Source of the DNA: Salvia splendens
Taxonomy: Eukaryota > Streptophyta > Magnoliopsida > Lamiales > Lamiaceae
DNA: 64,000 nt
Assembly: GCF_004379255.2 (NCBI RefSeq)
Contig: NC_056051.1
Location: 2,568,062 to 2,632,061 of the forward strand
Direction of reading: 5' to 3'
Shown here one piece after another: positions 11,498-22,674 of this stretch; the first letter of the stretch is position 1, and every line of letters begins with the position of its first letter. A program made the translations under genes and the position numbers. A model generated the notes under the pieces. That model worked only from the letters and a program-made list of their open reading frames with translations. It did no database searches and was not told the DNA's origin.

Positions 11498-12220
11498 GAG
11501 CATCCACAATGGTCTAGGACCTCCCATAGCCCTCACATAGCCTTCCTACTGCCACATCATTCAACACTAAAATCCTCCTGCCACATCATCTAGACATGCA
11601 ACTGGACATCAAATAGCCCTCATCCTAAAACGACGCCTGAAATGGTTGGCGTTAAAACGCAGCTCCTCTGCGAAGTAATCTGTGAACAGGCGCTGATGTG
11701 CAGCTACATGATCACGATCAACCACTTGTCGACGGCGGACAACTGGTCGTGGGCGAGGTACCGGCGGCTGCATATAACTCTGCATCCATCGATCAACCTC
11801 ACGAATCGTATAGGCATCTAGCTCTTCGTTCAGCATACGCTCGTACTCATCAGCATCCCCATCACTACCACCACTACCACCGGCATTACTCATTTCTTAA
11901 ATTGATCTTGTACAGAAAGAAAGATAGAGAGAGTACTCGTTAAAACAAGTGGTGCAAATGAAAATGACGTCCAAGGCGCGTATATATAGTGTTTTCGAAA
12001 AAAAAAAATTAAATTAAATTCTGACGCCGGTCTGACACCGATCCTGGGCCTACAATGGCGCCGTGAGGATTGGCGTTAGAACCGGCGTCACCACATAAAT
12101 CGACATGGGTACGCCGAAATTGATGCCGATTTCGCCGACGCCGGTCGAATGGTTCGGCGTCAGAATCGGCGTCGGCGAAAAATCGGCATCGCGGTTTTGA
12201 CGCCTCCATTGCTGATGCTT
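11498..12220 (-). mobile_element. Non-autonomous PIF/Harbinger element with TAA target duplication
   Basis: Terminal inverted repeats are gagcatccacaatgg at the left and ccattgctgatgctt at the right, matching at 12 of 15 positions. They are flanked by the 3-bp duplication TAA (11495-11497 and 12221-12223), as expected for PIF/Harbinger. The element is 723 bp and keeps the N-terminal part of a transposase frame on the minus strand (11609-11893). The rest of the transposase is deleted. The right half (about 12010-12200) is GC-rich and repeats ggcgtc/gacgcc motifs. Confidence 0.85.
11609..11893 (-). pseudogene. N-terminal fragment of a PIF/Harbinger transposase
   Basis: The 94-residue open frame starts at a Met and ends RLFTDYFAEELRF...FRRRFRMRAI. 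This is the conserved block preceding the DDE domain in plant Harbinger transposases, and the matching block occurs in the transposase pseudogene at 17477-18751. The frame stops just past that block, so the DDE catalytic region is absent and the product cannot catalyse transposition. It lies wholly within the element at 11498-12220 and is acidic and Gly-rich at the start. Confidence 0.7.
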
Positions 12221-12329
12221 TAAGGCAGGAAATTTGTAAGAAACTAGGGTAACGTAGATAAAAATCACGGCTAGCACTTTTAATGATTGATACTACATTC
12301 TTTGGCACGTGTATGTATTTATTTTTCAA

Positions 12330-12850
12330 TAATTAAATAAGAAAAAATGTTGCATCTTTGAAAGTTATGCAATGATAGGGTCCTCGATTTAGTGAATCTC
12401 GCTGAAGATCATCTCTTATCCTTATTTATTGTAATCTTTTTATTAAATTATCTTGCTTGATTAGCAAGATAGGTTTAGGGCTTTGAATTCTACAAATTAT
12501 AGAATTTTCTAGTATTTTGATTCATTTAGAAATAAAGTATAAACTTATTCACATTCTCGGTTCTTGCGGAAATCGCCCCCTAGCACCTCAACTAGGGTTT
12601 ATCTTGTTCTTCGTTCGTTGGTGCTCTAGTCCGATACATCAATGGTCTATCATGCAACCTGCTAAGATCAAAACTTAAGTTGGTGATTTTGTTTAGCAAT
12701 TAATCGAAACTCATTTAAATGCAGAGTAAAATTTGCGTGCATTTAAATGTACGGTGCATCATTTTTAATTAAAATGAACTGAATTATTAATCACTAATTA
12801 TTTGTACTTAATTAGGATTTATTGTTCACAATATAAATTTAATGTAATAG
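12330..12850 (-). repeat. Dispersed repeat copy D (partial), interrupted by a solo LTR
   Basis: Read on the minus strand, this stretch matches part of the dispersed repeat present at 30606-31535, 53335-55310 and 57655-59230. Shared blocks include the sequence around aattaaaatgatgcac and the block caccaacttaagttttgat. It is split by the solo LTR at 12373-12652. Limits are approximate. Confidence 0.6.
12373..12652. mobile_element. Solo LTR, 280 bp, with TGCAA target duplication
   Basis: The sequence runs TGATAGGG...GGTCTATCA, with the terminal inverted TGATAG/CTATCA expected of an LTR. It is flanked by tgcaa on both sides (12368-12372 and 12653-12657). The dispersed-repeat copies at 31450 and 59030 carry the uninterrupted gttgcataac site, so the insertion is supported by comparison. 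No internal domain remains, and its family is unknown. Confidence 0.75.
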
Positions 12851-13545
12851 TAATATTAGAGTATATGTTGACTCATATTCCTCCATCGTCTGAACGAAGA
12901 TGACCCATTCGGTTGGCGGTATGAGATGTTAATGTAATTTTATTTTGTGTGTTGATTTGCGACAGTAAAATAAAAGAGAAGATATAAAGAGATAAAAGAT
13001 ATTTTCATTTTTTATAATGGATTATCTTGATTGAGATAAATTAAAAAAGAAAGTGGGTCATCCTCAATGAGACGGAGGACTACTTACATTTTGAATGCAT
13101 CAAAGCAATTGAAAAGAAGAACATTATCCCACAGAAGTGAGCAAAGTGGCACGAACTATTTTGTAAATACAAAATACCCAATTACTGTGAATACAAAGCA
13201 TTTCGTGAAGCATACTACCGATTCTACTCCAGCAACTATTGTTGCTAAAACTACATTCTAATTTCAATCATCACATCATTTCTCTCTATATTAATGTACT
13301 TAATCATTATATATGACATGACATTATTGAAAACGGTTCGCAGCCGAATCATTCCGGTTTGTAAAACAATGTTAAATCCCCTAGTTTGCCAATTCTTGGG
13401 GCCACTCTTTATTTATTTGTTTGGACTGAAATGTTAATCCTTTATTTTGGACAGATTTTACTCATTTAATTGGATTTCCTTCGTTGTATTATGTGGAATA
13501 GTCCCTTAGATTTTTGTTTCACTATGAACGGGCATAATTATATTA
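12851..13545. other. Intergenic AT-rich DNA
   Basis: No gene or clear element is visible. A 64-codon open frame at 13067-13261 shows no recognisable motif and is not called. Confidence 0.5.
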
Positions 13546-13767
13546 CTCCCTCCGTCTCAACAACTTATGCACTTCGGATTGAGTATGAGTTTTCATGCAC
13601 AAATAAAAGTAAGAGAGAGCTGGAAAGAAAAAATAATTAGGGTATTGTTAGTGTTAGTCGAGAATTAGTCTCATCTCACTAGAGAGAAAATTGCTTTTAA
13701 AATTAGAAAATTTATACTCTCGTGGAATTCACTAAAAAGGAGAAAAATGCCTAGGACTAGGAAGGAG
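13546..13767. mobile_element. Stowaway-like MITE
   Basis: It begins CTCCCTCCGTC and ends in the degenerate inverse gaaggag, flanked by the dinucleotide TA on both sides (13544-13545, 13768-13769). This matches Tc1/mariner-derived Stowaway MITEs. It is about 222 bp with no coding capacity. Confidence 0.75.
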
Positions 13768-13769
13768 TA

Positions 13770-14967
13770 TAATTGATGGTATTGGTAAGTGTATGTGGGC
13801 AGATTTTATGCGACAGAATGAGCTTGGTATTATTAAGTGTTTCCGGGCTAATATCATGTAAAAAATGGGCCCAATTTCTTTAATTCTTTAGAACAAACTA
13901 AAAAAGATGATGAACATCTTGAATGAGATGGAGACGAGAGAATGTTTTACTTCCATGCAGTTGCATCTTGAATGGGCCCAATTTTTATGCTATCCCATGC
14001 GGGTTGGGCCGAAAAGCGGTTGCATTGCCATTGCTCTCAATAGTTGAATTATGTAGTGTATGCTATCCCGATCCCTTTTCCATTTCTTATTATCCTCTAT
14101 TTATTATTCATTTTGTTTTTAATTGATATACTATATATTCAGGAACGGAGCTAGAAAATTATAATTGGAAGGGACAAATTATTAACATATAAATAAATAA
14201 ATGTAAAATATAATAAAATATAAGTATATTATAACGGAATGCATTATGGACTATTTGGACTTCAAAATCGCTAGCAAAATTGTCTCGAACCAAAGTTGCT
14301 GCACATCCAAATGATTTCGAGTCGGGTTTGAGTTAGGCCTTATTAGATAAATCGATATTGACTGACTCGATAACGATCTAACCAACACGATTTGTCATCC
14401 ACGTCGGTTGTAGCTGATGAGTCATAATTATCAACTGATTATGTATGGTGTCATATTTGTAATACAGAATGAGGTATGATATTTGTTTGTACTATGATTT
14501 AATTATGTTTTAAATGTTATTTAATTCGGTTTCTTTTAATTTATTAGGTTCAGTTTAAATGAGTATTCTCAATGAATTCATCCAAATATACGTGGAATAT
14601 ATTAATTGCATCACGATCATTTTTGAAGGCGTATTACAGTCCCCAGCTCTCCACTTACACATAATTTATGAAAAATCAATAATTTATTATTTGGAGTAAA
14701 ATATCTTAATGTTTTTGGCGTAATGTATATTCAATCAAAATTTTCGTAGCACATATATTTTCGACAATGACTATGCGAAGGACGCTTGCGCATGTGTCAC
14801 AGTAACATGACAAAAAATGTAGAAATTTATGCGTACTGACAAAATTTGGGAGGTTAAAATCAAATGAAATTAATTCCATAACAATCACCTAGGCAAACGA
14901 CGTGGGCCGTCGTTGACTCCACTTGTCACATTTCAACTTTTATAATAATGCATACTGATACTCTCCC
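13770..14967. other. Intergenic AT-rich DNA
   Basis: Nothing was firmly identified. The segment near 14140 (ggaacggagctagaaaatt) resembles a common plant repeat terminus, but no partner end was found. Confidence 0.45.
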
Positions 14968-15485
14968 TAGGGCTGGGGAAAAATATCGAAAAAATGATAT
15001 ATCGCTCGTATCGTATTGAAAAATATCGAAAAATTATCGGATTTTTGATATATCGTAATTTTCGATATGAAACGATACCGTATCGTAAGTTTTCGATACG
15101 ATAACGATATGAATTTCCTTATATCGCGATATATCGTTTTATATCAAATATACGATATATATCGATATTTTCGATATATCGTTTTATATCGAATATACGA
15201 TATATAACGAATATACGATATGTATCGATATTTTCGATATATCGTTTTATATCGAATATTCGAATATATCGTATATATCGAAACATATTGAAATTCAATA
15301 TATCGATATAATTTTCGATATACAGGTATTCGATATGATATCGATATTGATATTATCCATATCGAAAGTTCGATATATCGAAACTTTCGATACGATAACG
15401 ATATGAAATTTTTTCATATCGATATTTTCGATACGATATACGATACAACGTTTTCGATACGATATCTCGTATCGACCCACCCCTA
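14968..15485. mobile_element. hAT-type MITE filled with TATCG-rich self-complementary sequence
   Basis: Termini are TAGGGCTGGG at the left and CCCACCCCTA at the right, differing at one position as inverted repeats. The 8-bp direct repeat actctccc flanks the element (14960-14967 and 15486-15493). TAG-type termini with 8-bp duplications indicate a hAT-derived element. The 518-bp body is almost entirely permutations of cgatatatcg and gatacgatat, so it is self-complementary throughout and could fold into a long hairpin. It has no coding capacity. Confidence 0.8.
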
Positions 15486-16674
15486 ACTCTCCCTAACCTT
15501 ATAATTTATCATGATTTTATTCAACGCGAATTTTAAGAAAAATATAATAAAAAGTGATTTGAAAAAGTTAATAGCATATAAGTTTTACTTTTATATATTA
15601 ATTTTATAATAAAACGTGAGTGTGAGTGAGAATGAATTAGTATAATATGTGGTCCATTATAAAATGTTATAAAAGTGAAAGGTACAAAATTGTAAGGACG
15701 AACGAAAATAGTAATCAGTGACAAATTTTCAGGGACGGATGTAGTATAAATGCTAGGCAATGTTTTAAAAACCAGACCGGTGAGCGAACCGACGAAGCTA
15801 CTGGTTCATGGTTCAATCAGTCGGACCGATTTAACTACTGGTCGAACCGTTATACTATTATAAATATATTTAATTAAATATATAATGCACAAAAGTATAA
15901 TAAATGATAAATTATAATTCATAACATGTAAAAAAACATTAAACCTTGTAAATAATTAGTTATAGATATAATATAAATATAAAAAAATATTAAAATTGAA
16001 TAATTTTTTATTAGTAAATATAATTAGATACATAAGAATCACCTTAAAAATATATGTGGAAGTTATTTTAAAGAATTTGTTCTTTCTGCCGACGCAAGAA
16101 TCACCTTAAAAATATATCTTTAAATAATAGTTTCTTCAAATTTTTGTTATCTGCTTATCATTAATGACGGAAGATGAGGATTGATATTGTATACTTATGG
16201 GATGATCGGCTTGCAAGATTGTATTTCGTGATTAAATATGCAGCGTGTTTGAGTGTTTGATTCGTGAGATTGAACCCCACAACTCAATCTTAGATGGATA
16301 ATCATGTAATAATTAGTCATGATCAACCTATTGCAACTAAAACAATCTCACGACAAAATCTTAGATTATATATTGGTAGTATTTTATCTAGGAAACCGAA
16401 CCCCTTATAATTAAAGTGAATTCTAAAACATGGCGCTCAATATTACAATTAAAGTGAATTCTAAAACATGGCGCTCAATATTAGAATTAAAGTGAAGTTG
16501 GATTTCCATCGTAACAACAGAAGGCCGCATACACTTTTACATAACAGTGAACACAAATGTGAATTACATATATATGTTGACATAAGCGCCAACACCCAAT
16601 TGTAAGATGTGGATAAAATGTTTGAAAATTATTTAATAACTTCCATTCAAACATAGACAATTCTCAGGAGGGGA
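15486..16674. other. Intergenic DNA with short repeats
   Basis: No gene is visible. At about 15760-15860 there is a repeat-like stretch with accggt/gaaccg motifs (aaaaaccagaccggtgagcg) common in plant MITEs, but its second end was not found. At about 16414-16490 a unit of about 40 bp containing aaacatggcgctcaatatta is present twice in tandem. Confidence 0.45.
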
Positions 16675-16887
16675 CTAAGGATAGTCGCATGTTCTAGTTA
16701 TTGTACAATGATCGTAGTTTGGGCGGCCTTGAATAGTACGACGGCCGTTGTGTTTGAAGTATTGTAACTTCATTATCTTCTCACTATTGGTAGTCTGCAC
16801 AAGTTCCCTTGCAACAGCTGCTTGAGGGGACACTACGACAACTATGAGGAGCAAAATTTCAAGAAATGTAATTACTTTAGCACCCAT
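16675..16887 (-). CDS. Small secreted peptide, 70 residues, family not recognised
   Basis: The frame begins MGAKVITFLEILLLIVVVVS, a strong signal peptide with a likely cleavage after about residue 26 (AAVA). That leaves a basic mature part of about 44 residues. This has a dibasic GRR site followed by a C-terminal block with two cysteines six residues apart and the ending CDYP. A TATA element (ctataaat on the minus strand, about 16928-16938) sits roughly 41-51 bases upstream of the ATG, a spacing suited to a short leader. I do not recognise a known peptide family (not RALF, CLE, PSY or CEP by eye). It could encode a signalling or defence peptide, but that is inference. The gene is intronless. 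Confidence 0.6.
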   Translation of the reverse strand: MGAKVITFLEILLLIVVVVSPQAAVARELVQTTNSEKIMKLQYFKHNGRRTIQGRPNYDHCTITRTCDYP

Positions 16888-16927
16888 ACTATTTGAGCTT
16901 GAATTTTATGTTGGATTTGCTCCTCAA

Positions 16928-16938
16928 TTTATAGATAA
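16928..16938 (-). promoter_or_regulatory. TATA box of the small secreted peptide gene
   Basis: On the minus strand the sequence tatctataaat precedes the ATG at 16887 by about 41 bases. It would set transcription start near 16900. The sequence on its right (to about 17050) recurs in diverged form near 23060-23310 and 40660-40860. Confidence 0.5.
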
Positions 16939-17052
16939 ATTTGAGCCTTCGAGTGTGTGGAAAAGTAGACAAATTTTAATATGCGGTCAATTTCACAACC
17001 AAAAGCGACAAGTATTTAACTAGATTGGGATTGGCCGCCTTTATCGACTGAA

Positions 17053-18997
17053 GAGCATCCGCAACGGTGAGCAGCACGCTGTCCGTCCGTCCGTGCCAGC
17101 GGCACAGCACCGCTGTCCGCCTCTGCGCTCTTGCCGCTGGTGCGGCGCTGCTCGATGCATCGAGCATGTCTGTGCTAGCGAGCAGTTGACGTGGCGCGTT
17201 CTGATTGGCCAACGGTATTTCAGTTGGAAATTCAATTTTTTTTTAAAAAAATAAAAAATAATACCAAACATTAAAAAAATATATTTTTAGAATCCAAAAC
17301 ATATGGCCGTTTTTTACCATTTTTTCTGGATTTTTTTTATATTTTTTTATCCCAAAATCATCTATAAATACACACATTCATCATCTATTTTTCACATCAA
17401 ATCATCTCTCATTCATCTCTCATTCATATTTTTCATACAACTTATCTACATCTTCCTCTCTCACTCAAACCCTCAAATGGATTTCACCCATCTCATTGCG
17501 GAAGCGGAGCGCGAAGAACAAGAATACTATAAACAACATCGTGCCGCCTATGAAGCCTATGTCGCAGCGAATACCCCAACCCCTCCTCCTCGACCAACTA
17601 GATCAACTCGCCGCTACATCCATCGTGACAGGGAGCCAACGAAAGGCTCTTTGCCGACTATTTTTCCGACCAGCCGCGGTTTTCGGAAGATTACTTTCGG
17701 CGCCGTTTTCGCATGTCAAAACGCTTATTTATGCGTATTGTCAACACATTATACGTTCGTGTTAAATACTTTCAAACAAATACAGACGCAACCGGTCGGC
17801 AAAGTCTCTCGGCGTTGAAGAAGTGTACGTGTGCCATCCGACAACTTGCTACTAGGCAAACGGCTGACCTCTTCGACGAGTATTTGCATGTCGGTGAGTC
17901 CACTGGAATCCTTTGCCTTAAAAATTTTTGCGAGGGCATTCGTTCAGCTTTCGGTGATGAATTCCTTCGGTCACCCACCACCGATGATTGCCAACGGTTG
18001 CTTCATCTTCACGAAACAGTCCATGGTTTTTCCGGTATGCTTGGCAGCATTGACTGCATGCATTGGATGTGGAAGAATTGCCCGACTGCTTGGAGGGGGC
18101 AACACTTAAGTGGCCACAAAGGCGGCGACCCAACACTTATCCTTGAAGCAGTCGTCGACTACCGCCTATGGATTTGGCATGCATATTTCGGTGTTGCTGG
18201 ATCCAACAACAACTTAAACATGCTCTATTCTTCACCACTCTTCAATGATGTGTTGAATGGTGTAGCACCGGCGATCGACTTCACCGTCAACGGAAATGGA
18301 TAACATATGAGTTACTATCTCGCTGATGGTATCTACCCAAGGTGGTCGACTTTCGTGAAGACGCTCAGCAACCCGCAAGACTCGAGACGAGTTCTTTTTG
18401 CACAGCGTCAAGAGGAAAGACGTCGAAAGAGCTTTTGAGGTCCATCAAGCCCGATTCAACATTGTGAAGGCCCCGTCTCGGCTGTGGTACGTGAAAAATA
18501 TCGCCAACATCATGTACACGTGTATTATCTTGCACAACATGATTATAGCCGACGAAGGACCGAGGACGGCTAGCTTTTACGACGAGAATGAAGCCGGAAG
18601 CTCAACCGCGAGGCCTCCCCCACGCCGAGGTGTGCATACGACGGTGAGTGAGAGGATCGAAACAAAGCACACAATGCGCGATACCCGAACCCACGTTGAG
18701 CTACAAGAAGACCTAATCAAACACATTTGGGCAAAATTCGGCCACGAGTAGTGGTTTTTTTAATTTTATGAATTTAATTATGTAATTTTTAATTTTTATG
18801 ATTTTAATTATGTACTTTTAAATTTTAGGATTTTAATTATGTAATTTGTAATTTTTTTTATAATTTGTAATATTATTTTAGTTATTTTTAATGAATTTTA
18901 ATATTGTGGAAATATTTTTATTTAAATTGAATAATAGATTGGTGGGACCCTTGAGCTTGTCCTTGCGGAAGAATACGGATGTGGGTGCTGTGCTCTC
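17053..18997 (+). mobile_element. PIF/Harbinger element carrying a broken transposase
   Basis: The left end gagcatccgcaacggtg matches the Harbinger terminus seen at 11498 (gagcatccacaatgg). The transposase pseudogene at 17477-18751 lies inside. The right end is probably near gtgctctca at about 18997, where the inverted repeat is too degraded to fix. No TAA or TTA duplication could be confirmed. The insertion follows ggccgcctttatcga, a sequence also present at 40847-40861, supporting the left junction. Confidence 0.65.
17477..18751 (+). pseudogene. PIF/Harbinger transposase (ALP1-like DDE nuclease), disrupted
   Basis: The reading starts at MDFTHLIAEAEREEQEYY. It shifts frame near 17631-17645 into the block RRRFRMSKRLFMRIV, then continues through GSIDCMHWMWKNCPTAW, which holds the first catalytic Asp. 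The second catalytic block reads FGVAGSNNNLNML, where the family usually has Asp after GSNN. Here it is Asn, so the active site is lost. An in-frame TAA follows at 18301-18303. Another frameshift near 18400 leads to KDVERAFEVHQARF, containing the catalytic Glu, and on to the end at 18751 (LQEDLIKHIWAKFGHE). In intact family members this nuclease works with a Myb-like partner protein, and no such partner gene is visible nearby. Two frameshifts, one stop and a missing catalytic residue make it a pseudogene. Confidence 0.85.
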
Positions 18998-19135
18998 ATT
19001 TCAATCACATTTTATAATAATATTTAAAAATAAGACTCATATTTCCCTGAACTATTACAACTCATTTTCCATTATAGTATTATTTAAAACTTCGGGCTAG
19101 ACATCTTGATATGGTGGACTCGTACCACAATTCCT

Positions 19136-20311
19136 CTACGACTTCTCACTCATCTTTATCCTGTAAAATCTGTAGATCCATTCCACCAGCCATTTAGGCC
19201 TTCCATACCCAAGAATCACACAACCCACTGTAGTACCGATTACAAATCCAAATCCAAACCCGGAAACCACAGCCTGCCAACAGAACCCGTTTAGAATACC
19301 ATAATCATCATCATCTTCTTCTTGCAGCATCACTGGAGGCGAAGGCCCTTCACATTTTTGTGTCAATGGAAGTCCGCACAGTCCAGAATTCCCAACATAT
19401 GATGTATTTTCAAACGTGGAAAACTGGCCATTGGATTGAGGTATCATCCCTGAAAGATTATTCATGGAGAGGTTCATCACCGAAAGAAATGTGAGCTTTG
19501 TTAGCTCTGTTGGAATTTCCCCCACCAATTGGTTCGAAGACAGGTCCAAAGCCTCGAGTGCACTCACGTTTCCAAGAGATGAAGGTATAACTCCCGTGAG
19601 GCAATTGCGAGACAGATTCAAATATATCAAGGACTTCAATTTTCCTATGGAGTTTGGGATACTGCCTGAGAATCTGTTGGATGACATGTCTATAATCGTT
19701 AAGGTTTTCTGAATATTTCGCAATATTCGATCCATACCTTTTAGTGTTAATGTGAATGAATCTGTGTAAAATGGTAACCCGAGTTGTTCTTCTCGATAAT
19801 CCTCGTGTACATCCATCATCTCTTTGAAATTCCTCACATATTCATTTGGAAAATTTCCAATGAATGCATTATGGGATATATCGAAAATATGGAGCTTGGG
19901 GAATGGAAGCATAGTCTTGGCAGTGAGAGAAGAAACAGTACCACTAAAATTGTTGGATCTCAATACCAGGATGCTAAGATCAGTGAGATTTCCGGTCCAA
20001 ATTGGAAAGGTGTCATGAATTCTATTGTTTCCAACATCAAGATAGATCAGATTTAGACAATTGGAAAGGGATTGAGGTAATGCTCCTTCCAACTTATTAC
20101 CATTCAAATTGAGTGCTAGAAGACTACAATTCTTTGGAAATGTAGTTGAGGTGATGTCCCATTCTAAACTGTTATTTGATAGAGATAACACGGAGAATGC
20201 CTTCATGTTTCCCATTATTGGTGGAATGGATCCTGAAAATTTATTAGTAAAATTAATATAGCAGATGAACTTTAAATTTCCAAGTTCATGAGATGACAAT
20301 TGACAGCTCAA
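19136..20311 (-). pseudogene. LRR receptor-like protein (RLP), C-terminal half only
   Basis: The open frame of 391 residues contains about ten plant-type LRRs (LxxLxLxxNxLxGxIP). It includes the island-type break with FTLTLKGMDRILRNIQKT and the membrane-proximal repeats typical of Cf/Ve-like RLPs (LEALDLSSNQLVGEIP). An acidic spacer (EEDDDDY) follows, then one transmembrane helix (about residues 346-368, VVSGFGFGFVIGTTVGCVIL) and a short basic cytosolic tail without kinase. Full-length RLPs are about 800-1000 residues. Here the signal peptide and N-terminal LRRs are missing. Upstream on the minus strand (20312-20430) RLP-like words appear in shifting frames with a stop (SISGGI, SMPECLG), so the 5' part is degraded. 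It is probably a pseudogene, although a truncated transcript cannot be excluded. Confidence 0.75.
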
Positions 20312-21284
20312 AATATTGGAAGATAAGATTTAACTTCACCCAAACATTCAGGCATTGAATCCAAAACCATGTTGCCAACAAGGCACAAATCCCCCCAGAT
20401 ATAGAATGAATCCACTCAGCCGTACCAGCCAAAGATATACTCTCACTACATCCCATAAAATTGTTTCATTTTCATTTATGGAAAGTTCTCCCATGCTTAT
20501 TACATATACATCAATTTATTTACAACTTATAACACTAGGTCCCGCCATTAAATATTAATAATAATATGGGTCCCACTATCCTCTAATTGTTTTAACATCC
20601 TCACGAAATTATTGGGTTTTGGTCAAGTCTTATTGGGTCCGGGTCCTTATCGGGTTGACTCATTAAGAACCCGATAATTTCAGGTCGGGTTCGGATTGGA
20701 TGCGGCTCGGATACGGATAACCCATTAAAAAATAATATAAGTATTTTTATTTTAAAAAAAAAATATATATATTTTAGTGGCAAGCTTTTTAATGACGGAT
20801 CTGCCGATACTTAATCTGTCACTAACCCTGTTAAGTGACTAAATTTCGCTATTTAGTGACGGAATCTTACGTCACTATATAGCAAGTTTTTTGTTGTAAT
20901 ATGTTAGAATTAGCTATTTTTAGAAATTGTTGGATTGACCAAACTTTGTTGTTTTTTAGGAATTTTCCCAAGAGCAAATGATACTATTTATAGATCGGCC
21001 AAAAGAGAAAATGAGATTAATTTTTGTTAATGCATAGAGTATTTAGCAAATTGCTTAAGTTTCCTATTTTAAAAGGAATGACACCCATGACTAGTAGTTT
21101 GATGCATCAATAATCTGAAGAGATAGATGAAAAATTCCCCAGCGGATAGGATGCCATTTTATGGATTGTTAAATATATGTATCCCCAAGAGAAGAGGATT
21201 AATTATTTGCTAAAGATTTTTGTTATCATAAAAAATATTAAAAGTGCATAAACAAATGGAAGAAAGGATCATGTATGGTAGTAG
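20312..21284. other. Spacer between the two LRR genes
   Basis: 20312-20430 holds decayed RLP sequence on the minus strand. 20600-20720 is rich in ggtccgggt/cgggttcgg repeats of the kind found in plant MITEs. 20800-20880 has gtgacgga repeats. No kinase domain was found here, although the truncated receptor kinase at 21498-22674 would need one on this side. Confidence 0.5.
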
Positions 21285-22674
21285 TACTCAAGATATTTTG
21301 AAATGCATGGGGATTTTGCCACTGAGATTATTGGCTCTTAACATTGTCAATATGTTTGTATTTCAAGATATATATTTTGTAGAATATTCCCTTCCAAGTC
21401 AAGATGCTTGTTCATATATATAGCTCTCCAAATGATCATTTTCAAGCAAAATGCTACAAACTTGAATTGTGACAATAAAGCTCATGAAGGAAAGTACCTG
21501 TGAACTTGTTGTAATCGAGATACAATGCCTTAAGCCGTGGTAGATTTTGGAAATTTGGGATACTTCCTGACAAACTATTGTCATAGAAACTCAACATTTT
21601 CAAAGAAGACATGTTGAAGATTGAAAATGGAATGTTTCCGGTTAGAGAAGCGTCATCAATGTTTAATATCTCTAGCTTTGTAAGATTCCCTATTTCTGGT
21701 GGAACTCCTCCTATGATTGTTATGTATCAACAAAATCAATTTGATATAAATGTATCAGTATAAACAAATATTGCAGCACATAACCATTTGACTTCTATAA
21801 AAATAAATATATTTAAGAAAGAAAAGAGGTTTATACCTGGAAAGCCATTATTGTACCCCAAGTACAATGTTGTAAGAAATCTCAATTTGCCAATTTGGTG
21901 TGGGATGTTGCCACTAAAATTGTTGAAGGATAATGACAAGATCTCAAGATGTGTACATTTCCATATATTTGACGGAATCTGTCCTTCAATTCGGTTATAA
22001 GAGAGTGACAATATTTGGATGTTGGGCATATTGTTGCACATATTACTTGGAAGCCAACTTGATAGGCTATTACTTTTAATTCTAATGTCTCTAAGTGAAG
22101 AGACATTGAAAATACCATGTGGTATGGACCCATTCAGTTTATTGTAGTGCAAGTGTAATATTTGTAATGTTTGGAGCTTGGAATTGTTAAACAAAGATGA
22201 AGGAATTTTACCTAAGAAAGAGTTATTGTACAGATAGAGTGCCTCCAGTTTAGGTAAACTGCCCAACCATGTTGGTATTTCTCCGGTGAATGAATTGTCT
22301 CCCACATTCATCACCTTCAAACGACGCAGTTTAGAGAGCTCAAAGGGTAAGATCCCCGTAAAACTGTTGTTACTGATGTCCAAATATCTAAGAAACGTTA
22401 GGTTTCCGAGATGTGGAGCAAGAGTTCCAGCAAGGCCGTAGCCATAGAGATCGAGAGCAGTGACACGGCCTTGTTTGAGGCCGCACGACACACCGATCCA
22501 ACTACAGACTGATGTGTTTTGCGACCAATTGGTGCTCAAGATAGTGTAAGGGTTGGAAGTGATTGAGTTTTTGAAGAAAATAAGTGATTGTTTATCTGTG
22601 ATGGAATTCAAGGAGAGGGCAAAGCTATTGAATAACAAGATTGAAAGAGCAAAGGCAAAAGTAAGATTCTCCAT
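21285..22674 (-). pseudogene. LRR receptor kinase (subfamily XII-like), ectodomain only, truncated
   Basis: Exon 1 (22674 down to 21837) starts with the signal peptide MENLTFAFALSILLFNSFAL. The LRR N-terminal cap [15 protein letters not shown] and about nine LRRs follow. The exon ends at the donor CCAG/GTATAA. Exon 2 (21710 down to 21498) adds about three LRRs (NSLSGSIP). A decayed third piece near 21300-21360 still reads NNLSGKIP. Nothing resembling a membrane segment or kinase follows, so the signalling half is missing. Intact relatives (EFR/Xa21-type receptors) sense microbial or peptide ligands at the plasma membrane. The same exon 1 structure recurs on the plus strand at 62181-62928, and this copy has one extra LRR (27 residues, containing NNSFLGKIPSSLFNNSK). 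It is either a pseudogene or a secreted LRR fragment. Confidence 0.75.

Noticed and set aside
12009..12329. 106-codon minus-strand open frame
   Set aside because: It runs over the right end of the Harbinger derivative and into flanking DNA, with no conserved block.
20312..21284. Kinase domain for the truncated LRR receptor
   Set aside because: No glycine loop, HRD or DFG motif was found on the minus strand. The interval holds RLP debris and repeats.
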